A stretch of DNA of 46,222 bases from Paucimonas sp. GTDB taxonomy: Bacteria; Pseudomonadota; Gammaproteobacteria; Burkholderiales; Burkholderiaceae_D. The notes under the pieces were generated by a model. The model searched no databases. It saw only the letters and a program-made list of their open reading frames with translations, and was not told where the DNA came from. The stretch's first letter is position 1. The number at the start of each line of letters is the position of its first letter. Below are positions 42,901 through 46,222 of this stretch, one piece after another. Position numbers and translations under genes: made by a program. The stretch spans positions 1-46,222 of the forward strand of contig JAQGMC010000133.1 in NCBI GenBank assembly GCA_028292545.1, read 5' to 3'.

Positions 42901-44260
42901 TCAGCCACTCGGCCAGGAAAGCCAGGTCGCCACTTTGCAGCACCACGCCCTTGGTGTGCTCGGCCAGCCGGTTGTGCTCGGAATGGAATACGTGGTGCAC
43001 CGTGGTCAAGCCAATGTTTTCATTGACGCGGCCATCGCCGGCAACATAGTGCGCGTCCAGCAATTCATTGTCATAACGGCCGGCCGCAACCACGCCGCCT
43101 GCAACATTGTCGGCATCGGCCAGCAAGACCGTGTTGCCCGACATCGGCACCGCATTGTGGGCAATGTCGTCAAGGAAGGCGTGGCCGCTGCCGAAAGCGG
43201 AAGATGCATCGACTGGCGCCGCCAGGTTGCCCTGCAACAGGCCGCCGGGTGTCACCAGTTGCGGCAAGCCGTTGCTGCCAGGGAGGAAGTTGCCGTAGGG
43301 GTCGGTCGCCAGCAGCGGCACGCGCAAGACATCGGTGTCATCCAGCTCTATGCCCAGCACATCGCGCGCCTGTGCCTTGATCACTTTCCAGGTCGCCATC
43401 CCGCCCAGCATCACGTCGTCTGCCGTGCCGAACTTGCCGTCCAGGCCGAGGTCGCGGTTTTCAATCAGGCGACCCGTGGCCACCGGCTTGCCATCCACCA
43501 GTTGATATTCACGCAGGAACACCTGGTGTGAAGGATGCGAAGAATAGGTCTGGTTCTGGTCCACGAAAGGCGAGGTATTGTTGACTTGCTCATGCACGTC
43601 GTCGGCGGTGCCGACCACGCCATCGAGCCCCGGCTGCATGGTGGCGCGCGACAGCACCATGAAGTTGGTCGGGCTGCCGGGCACGTAAAGCGGATCGTCC
43701 GGCTGCAGCGGGATGAAGATGGTGCCGTTGCCGCCCTTGGCCACCAGGTCCAGGCCATGGTCAAAGAACTGGCCGAAGTAAGTCATCCAGGAATTGAAGG
43801 GCGCGGTCAAGCCCACGTCCGCGCTCACGTTCGGTATGAAGTTGACGGCGACATCGTCGGGGGTATTGAATTGGCCATCCAGGCCCGGGCTGATGACGGT
43901 TTGCGAACCGGGCGTGCCGTTGGCGGCGGCAGTGGCGGCGGGATTGTTATCGGTCTGGTCGACGATCAGGTTGGAAATCGTGCGTGGTTGCGAGTCAAAC
44001 ACCAGGCCGGATTTCTGCGCATAGCTGGTATTGGCTTCGGCCGGCTTGAACTCGGCCGGCAGCATGCGCGGGAACACGTGGTCGGATGAACCGTAGGTGC
44101 TGACGTCGATGTTGTTCCAGCTGCCGTCCACCGTACGCAAGCCCCAAGGCACCTGGCCGTTGGGCAGGGTGTCCACCAGCTTTTCTCCGGCGGCATGCGC
44201 CTCGGCGATGCGGATTTGCGCCAGGATGAAATCAAGGTCTGCCCGGTTGTACGAAGCCAT
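33914..44260 (-). CDS. Giant RTX protein with two animal-type haem peroxidase modules (MopA-like)
   Basis: A 3448-residue protein made of two large repeated modules (about 1-1300 and 1440-2735), Ig-like linkers and a C-terminal RTX region (about 2950-3448). Each module opens with a similar start (FILxQIRIAEAHAAG) and has a full animal-peroxidase domain. In module 1 the distal GQFFDH (H168), R411 and E414 in GDGRVNE, and proximal H537 in YRFGHS align by spacing with Gln91, Asp94, His95, Arg239, Glu242 and His336 of human myeloperoxidase. Module 2 has the same motifs (distal H1614). Each peroxidase domain is followed by GGxGxDxxx calcium-binding repeats. There is no Sec signal; type I secretion is expected, but no transporter genes are in the window. 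The layout matches bacterial Mn(II)-oxidising peroxidases (MopA). The start has AGAGGG about 8 nt upstream. Confidence 0.9.
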   Translation of the reverse strand: MASYNRADLDFILAQIRIAEAHAAGEKLVDTLPNGQVPWGLRTVDGSWNNIDVSTYGSSDHVFPRMLPAEFKPAEANTSYAQKSGLVFDSQPRTISNLIVDQTDNNPAATAAANGTPGSQTVISPGLDGQFNTPDDVAVNFIPNVSADVGLTAPFNSWMTYFGQFFDHGLDLVAKGGNGTIFIPLQPDDPLYVPGSPTNFMVLSRATMQPGLDGVVGTADDVHEQVNNTSPFVDQNQTYSSHPSHQVFLREYQLVDGKPVATGRLIENRDLGLDGKFGTADDVMLGGMATWKVIKAQARDVLGIELDDTDVLRVPLLATDPYGNFLPGSNGLPQLVTPGGLLQGNLAAPVDASSAFGSGHAFLDDIAHNAVPMSGNTVLLADADNVAGGVVAAGRYDNELLDAHYVAGDGRVNENIGLTTVHHVFHSEHNRLAEHTKGVVLQSGDLAFLAEWLMPGTVPDSFPLSQVEIDGLHWNGERLFQAARFGTEMQYQHLVFEEFARTVQPQVDGFLAPNGYDRTIDPSIVAEFAHTVYRFGHSMLTETIDRLDPNFNSSEIGLIAAFLNPLEFAASGDNARESAGAIVRGLVRQVGNEIDEFVTEALRNSLLGLPLDLPALNIARGRDVGVPSLNAARREFYEITGDSQLKPYTSWADMVQYLKHPESLVNFIAAYGTHDSITDAVTMADKRAAATLLVLGGAGEPADRLDFLHSTGDWASASNGVTSTGLDAVDFWIGGLAEEKMPFGGMLGSTFNFVFETQLEDLQNGDRFYYLARTAGLHFGTELENNSFAKLVMLNTDVTHLNNVIFQTPSYTLEVDQSHQYNAGLGHADPTHANLLTPLVSRDNPLTPGADTNFLRYTGEDHVVLGGTAGHDIIISGDGDDTLYGDDGDDRLEGGYGNDAILGGAGDDIIQDMGGDDRLEGGAGNDVIQGGNMMVGGVGNLILGGDGKDFIITTEDISTTFGGQGDDFILGAKTNLPATGNEGNDWIEFGTQDGAPGDNFSPLLNDDVKGHDIFIGGGGFDEMIGEGGDDIFVGSDAQDKMDGMSGFDWITYKNEDRGVTADLALPTLAQPHGNTPNTNTGAVVGGGAAGLLDRFAEVEGLSGSAHADILRGDDVDAATILTHGAALGGALTDVSLIDGLQNLLGAGATGFATGNIILGGDGSDFIEGRGGDDLIDGDKWLNVRISVRQNKDGSGPEIRSVDSMVELIPDMIAGRINPGQLVAMREIKDGNGGFDTAIYTGARADYTVQVDTRGTLSTADDIVTVTDSVAGRDGSDRLTHIERLQFADQSMTLAAGNNNPVGVLQILDAASNLADATPATGQTLKVSIAGVTDADNAGGGITGPVSYTWQVELVPGSGEFSDIALAGGVEGVLTANGASFTVTPDVAGLALRVKAIYQDAQGVSEMAFSQPTAAVAASAAPPAAPVTAPVDVAPGGAGIQFVRSDLAFILDQIRIAEAHAAGADLASLLPNERAAMGLRTVDGSYNNLQHPNFGAADHAFPRVTPPVLGQAENTPTGFGPPGTTSYQQTSGNVFDSQPRVISNLIVDQTNNNPAAVAAAAGTDGSHMVTSPGLDGVFGTGDDKQVNFIPNQAPDAGLSAPFNAWMTFFGQFFDHGLDLVAKGGNGTVFIPLKPDDPLYVPGSPTNFMVLTRATMQPGADGVLGTADDVHEQLNTTSPFVDQNQTYSSHPSHQVFLRAYEVVNGVPKATGELIVNRDLGLDGKYGTADDTVLGGMATWKVVKAQARDVLGIDLTDEFVGRVPLLATDPYGNFIPGPNGRPQVVMKGVDGIGNTADDILVEGNPAAPVSLANALFIGHGFLEDIAHDAVPVLVGGLLAADGDSIPGLSQPGRYDNELLDAHYIAGDGRVNENIGLTAVHHVFHAEHSRLVEQTKQIVLQSGDLAFLKEWLLPGTAPESFPVTPAAVDDLVWNGERLFQTAKFGTEMQYQHLVFEEFARTVQPNVDLFFAPTQVYDVNLDASIVAEFAHTVYRFGHSMLTETIDRVDANGNSNEIGLIAAFLNPLEFAAGGTAEEAAGAIVRGVTRQVGNEIDEFVTDALRSNLLGLPLDLAAINMARSRDVGVPSLNAVRRSIYDETGDSQLKPYTSWADMVQYLKHPESIINFIAAYGTHGSILSATTTAAKRAAAMDLVFGGSGAPADRLDFINSTGAWASNANGVTSTGLDKVDLWIGGLAEEKMPFGGMLGSTFNFIFENQLEKLQDGDRFYYLERTAGLSFNAELESNSFAKLIMANTTATHLPGLVFSAQGFTFEVDQARQYNPGLGSDDPVGDDPLQPLVSRDNPATAGADSNYLKYSGDQHVVLGGSAGGDILIASEGDDTIWGDDGDDTIDGGYGNDQLRGGAGDDIITDLSGDDNIQGGDGNDVIQGGNGINLIIGGMGNDFIITGEDGSEAIGGHGNDFILGGKANEQDMGNEGDDWIEGGTSDGAPGDNFDPLALDTVIGNDVFIGRGENDKFNAEGGDDIMVGSVGMGDRYIGGSGYDWASFKDDAQGVSIDLAGRFFDQPQVPGSGASVLTRMDAVEGLSGSSQADILVGDDADANAIAAAGAQGSVLTNIALIDGLQEFLGANISRFDAGNIILGGAGSDIIEGRGGDDVIDGDKWLNVRISVRANANGTGAEIKSVDSMVDLVSDMLAGTYKVGQLVIVREIRDSAGPDFDTAVFSGNRSEYAINVDTRGTVDTSDDVVSVVDSVVGRDGSDRLTHIERLQFADTEQVLVTGLNAAPVGAPTINISAPSVGQRITASIAGVTDADNIGAGNASGAVNSTVAWYWQAETVAGAGDFTDILVLQAGEESRVTGPSFTVTADVAGLALRVRAVYKDAHGVLEQVHSGATAAVNNPPVGTVSISDTTPTEGQALVASAALSDADGIASPLAFQWQVGNGLAFTNITGATAASFTPQQAQVNQQLRVVTTYTDANGRLETAFSTPTTVVGDLVIGTGASETINGTAGQDNLQGRNGNDLINALAGNDLLLGEGGNDTLAGGLGADSMVGGIGNDTYDVDNAGDIVTEAAGEGTDTVHSSLAAYALAANVENLVITGGAASVTGNNLANLVTSGAGNDTMAGGAGNDIYVVNQAGDVVVEGAGQGTDMVRTSLASWTLAANVENLQYTGGATSFNGIGNGTANTIWGGEGNDLLDGGASGDRLVGNGGNDVLIGGTGADTMEGGAGDDHYAVDLAADVVTELAGGGTDTVQVSLSSYTLGANVENLVFTGSGNFTGTGNGLANSIIGGGGADSINGGAGADTMTGGAGNDFYTVDNIGDVVVELAGEGADQISTALSSWTLGSFIENLRYTGLGNFTGMGNTTSNTIWGNNGSDFLWGGASADRLFGNGGNDTLEGGTGNDTMDGGTGNDHFLFGAGFGNDIIAAFDANPVGGQDRLDIAGLGITAASFGGAVAITQVGVDTRVQIGSNSITLLGMDDAEITMNDFLLAP

Positions 44261-44797
44261 GTTGTTCCCTCTACGGTTAAGGTTGGAGTGCGGTTCGCGG
44301 GCTCGTCGGCGTCAACCGGGGCAGCCTGGTTACTGCACCTTATCCAAAGCGGGGGATGAAAAGAATCGTACTCAGGTACGGGTTGTACTTCGGTACAGGT
44401 CGCTGCGCCACGCTTGCGGCAAAGCAAAGCGGACAACCCTGCACATTGAGTGAACCGTCACGGACCGTTCGCAAGCGGGCCGCGCGCCCGACGCAGGCGG
44501 TGGCCGGGCCAGTCCAGTCGGACTTGGGGAGGCGCAGACTTTCATGGCGAGCGCGAAACTTCAGTCCGCCCATCGAATCGCTGACCGCTCGTTGCATGAA
44601 AGGGCATGAGTTCCAGTCGCATAAAATCCTTCGCCGCCAACGCAACCTGCCGGTAGCCGATCACTTCTGCAGTCGAAAACGCCCCTTTTTTCCCACAACG
44701 CATCGCCTTTGCGAACCCGCAAGCCTGCGCCTGTTCCGTCCTACTAATGTGGCAGCCGCATGGGACGCCGGGGGGAATTCATGCAGGGGTAATGAAG
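44261..44797. other. Intergenic region between the divergent peroxidase and phoD genes
   Basis: 537 bp with no supported gene; the open frames here are unmatched. It must hold both promoters. The distinctive element is a pair of dyads at 44367-44397. A Shine-Dalgarno AGGGG (44785-44789) marks the phoD start. Confidence 0.5.
44367..44397. promoter_or_regulatory. Tandem GTAC dyads upstream of the giant peroxidase gene
   Basis: CGTAC-TCAG-GTACG (44367-44380) and TGTAC-TTCG-GTACA (44384-44397) are two perfect 5-bp-arm dyads with the same 4-bp spacer and centres 17 bp apart. They lie 107-137 bp before the peroxidase start, where an activator or repressor would bind as two dimers. Confidence 0.5.
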
Positions 44798-46222
44798 ATG
44801 AGCGCACGACGCAGGAAACGCCGCACCGAGCTGGCGCGACGCGAATTTTTCAAGCGCAGCGGCGGTCTGCTGCTGGGTCTTGGGATGAGTGCATGGCTAC
44901 CTGCCTGCGGCGGCTCCGACCCGATCACCCAGCCCGCCGCGGCCGCGACTGGTGGCGGCGGCAGCCAGCCAGGATCGCCATTCCAGCATGGTGTTGCCAG
45001 CGGCGATCCGCTTGCCGACCGCGTGCTGCTGTGGACCCGGGTCACGACCGATCCCACGCAAACAGTCCCAGTCGACGTGACCGTCTGTCGCGACCCCGGC
45101 ATGGCCGATGTCGTGTTCCAGGCACGCACCAGCACCGATGCCACGCGCGACCATACGGTGAAGATCGATGCCACCAACTTGCAACCCGCCACCACCTATT
45201 ACTACCGATTTTCGGCGCTGGGCGTGCGTTCGCCAGTGGGACGCACGCGCACGCTGCCGCGTGGACAGACAAACCGGCTGCGCATTGCGGTTGTCAGTTG
45301 CGCCAGCCTGGCGCAAGGCTTTTTCAATGCCTATTCGCGCATTGCCGAGCGGGCTGACCTGGACCTGGTGGTGCACCTTGGCGACTACATTTACGAAAGC
45401 GCCCCGGGTGACTTTGGCAATGTCCGGCCCTACGAGCCGGCGCGTGAAACGCTGACGCTGGCAGACTATCGCACGCGGTATGCCCAATACCGGCGCGACG
45501 CCGACTTGCAGGCAGTGCACCGCCAGCATCCGATGGTGGCCATCTGGGACGATCATGAATTCGCCGACAATGCCTGGTCCGGGGGCGCCACCAACCACAC
45601 GCCCGGCGCGGAAGGCGACTGGACCGCGCGCGTCGCGGCAGCGGTGCAAGCCTGGTATGAATGGATGCCGGCGCGCGTGGCTGACGCCACCGACCTGCGC
45701 CGCAACAACCGCAGTTTTTCACTCGGCGACTTGGCCGACCTGGTGATGCTGGAAGAGCGCGTGGTCGCGCGTTCGCAGCAGTTGAAGGGCAATGCCCAGT
45801 TCGCAACCTTCACCGGCACCGATGCCTCGGCCGACCCGACCCGCACCCTGCTCGGTACCGCCGAGGAAGACTGGTTGGCCACGCGCCTGAAAACATCCAC
45901 CGCGAAGTGGAAGCTGGTCGGCCAGGGCGTGATGTTCGCGCAACTGAAGCTGACTCCCGGCCGCAATGCGGATGGCGGCGGCGTGTTCGTCAATCCCGAC
46001 CAGTGGGATGGCTACCAGCCGGCGCGCGACCGTGTCTACAGCATGCTGGCCAATGGCGCCGGCGGGGCTGCCGTCAGCAATGTCGTCTTCCTGACCGGCG
46101 ACTTGCACAGCTCGTGGGCCGCAGACCTGACGCCCGATCCTAACAATCCGGACGTGGCCAGCGGCGGCTATGACGCCGCCAGCGGCGCCGGTTCGCGCGC
46201 GGTGGAATTCGTCGCGACTTCG
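44798..46222 (+). CDS. phoD: PhoD-type alkaline phosphatase/phosphodiesterase (3' end cut by the window)
   Basis: 475 residues are visible, open at the window edge. The N-terminus has a twin-arginine signal (RREFFKRSGG, then LLLGLGMSAWLPAC) with a lipobox-like Cys, so it is Tat-exported and perhaps membrane-anchored. A Gly/Ala linker and the PhoD N-terminal beta domain (FQHGVASGDPLADRVLLWTR) follow. The metallophosphatase core has VSCAS, HLGDYIYE (D196), IWDDHEFADN and FLTGDLHSSW, the usual metal-binding set. PhoD enzymes release phosphate from phosphoesters outside the cytoplasm. The ATG at 44798 has AGGGG 8 nt upstream; an in-frame ATG at 44792 is too close to it. Confidence 0.92.
   Translation, partial: MSARRRKRRTELARREFFKRSGGLLLGLGMSAWLPACGGSDPITQPAAAATGGGGSQPGSPFQHGVASGDPLADRVLLWTRVTTDPTQTVPVDVTVCRDPGMADVVFQARTSTDATRDHTVKIDATNLQPATTYYYRFSALGVRSPVGRTRTLPRGQTNRLRIAVVSCASLAQGFFNAYSRIAERADLDLVVHLGDYIYESAPGDFGNVRPYEPARETLTLADYRTRYAQYRRDADLQAVHRQHPMVAIWDDHEFADNAWSGGATNHTPGAEGDWTARVAAAVQAWYEWMPARVADATDLRRNNRSFSLGDLADLVMLEERVVARSQQLKGNAQFATFTGTDASADPTRTLLGTAEEDWLATRLKTSTAKWKLVGQGVMFAQLKLTPGRNADGGGVFVNPDQWDGYQPARDRVYSMLANGAGGAAVSNVVFLTGDLHSSWAADLTPDPNNPDVASGGYDAASGAGSRAVEFVATS

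Noticed and set aside
33881..43531. Series of long plus-strand frames (for example 33881-35437, 36737-37909, 40406-42016, 42134-43531)
   Set aside because: All are antisense to the giant RTX peroxidase gene. Their repetitive Val/Ala/Asp composition mirrors the RTX repeats.

Overview
The window is high-GC Gram-negative chromosomal DNA, most likely from Burkholderiales, and probably Oxalobacteraceae. The basis is the gene set and codon bias: a lipid A hydroxylase (LpxO), a form II cox cluster, an Hsp70 of the YegD type, ArfB and a giant RTX peroxidase. The family placement is inference. No rRNA, tRNA, CRISPR array or intact transposase was seen.

Layout. 1-424 (-): 3' part of lpxO, followed by an intergenic stretch with an inverted pair of a dispersed repeat. 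1013-6972 (+): a compact coxSLMDE operon, made of a molybdenum hydroxylase of the form II CO dehydrogenase type plus its MoxR ATPase and VWA maturation proteins. 7180-7755 (+): a DinB-like protein. 7999-12939 (-): a three-gene SMC/condensin-like operon resembling MksFEB or JetABC, with no nuclease gene visible. 13312-15090 (-): a YegD-type Hsp70 and arfB. 15341-16216 (+): two small stress or envelope proteins. 16493-18608 (+): a CesT-type type III secretion chaperone followed directly by a membrane-spanning candidate effector. No secretion apparatus lies in the window.

From about 18.6 to 27.6 kb the sequence changes. Genes are sparse, GC content looks lower, and there are gene remnants (a frameshifted DUF5131 tail), a solitary integron attC-like site, short repeats and several inverted repeats. 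The main genes here are a di-haem cytochrome c, a 1395-residue kinase/REC/HPt/REC/EAL fusion and a DUF4242 protein. I read this stretch as an accessory island.

Ordinary high-GC genes resume at 27.7 kb: a Tat-type thioredoxin-like protein, a YkvA/DUF1232 protein, an FMN reductase, a GAF-PAS-GGDEF-EAL gene broken by a one-base deletion, and a glyoxalase-fold protein. At 33914-44260 (-) lies a 3448-residue secreted protein with two complete animal-type haem peroxidase modules, several RTX calcium-binding arrays and Ig-like linkers. It resembles the Mn(II)-oxidising peroxidase MopA. The window ends inside a Tat-exported PhoD-type phosphatase gene (+).

The recurring themes are envelope and extracellular redox chemistry (peroxidase, cytochrome c, thioredoxin-like protein, FMN reductase, molybdenum hydroxylase) and c-di-GMP signalling (two large EAL proteins, one apparently broken).
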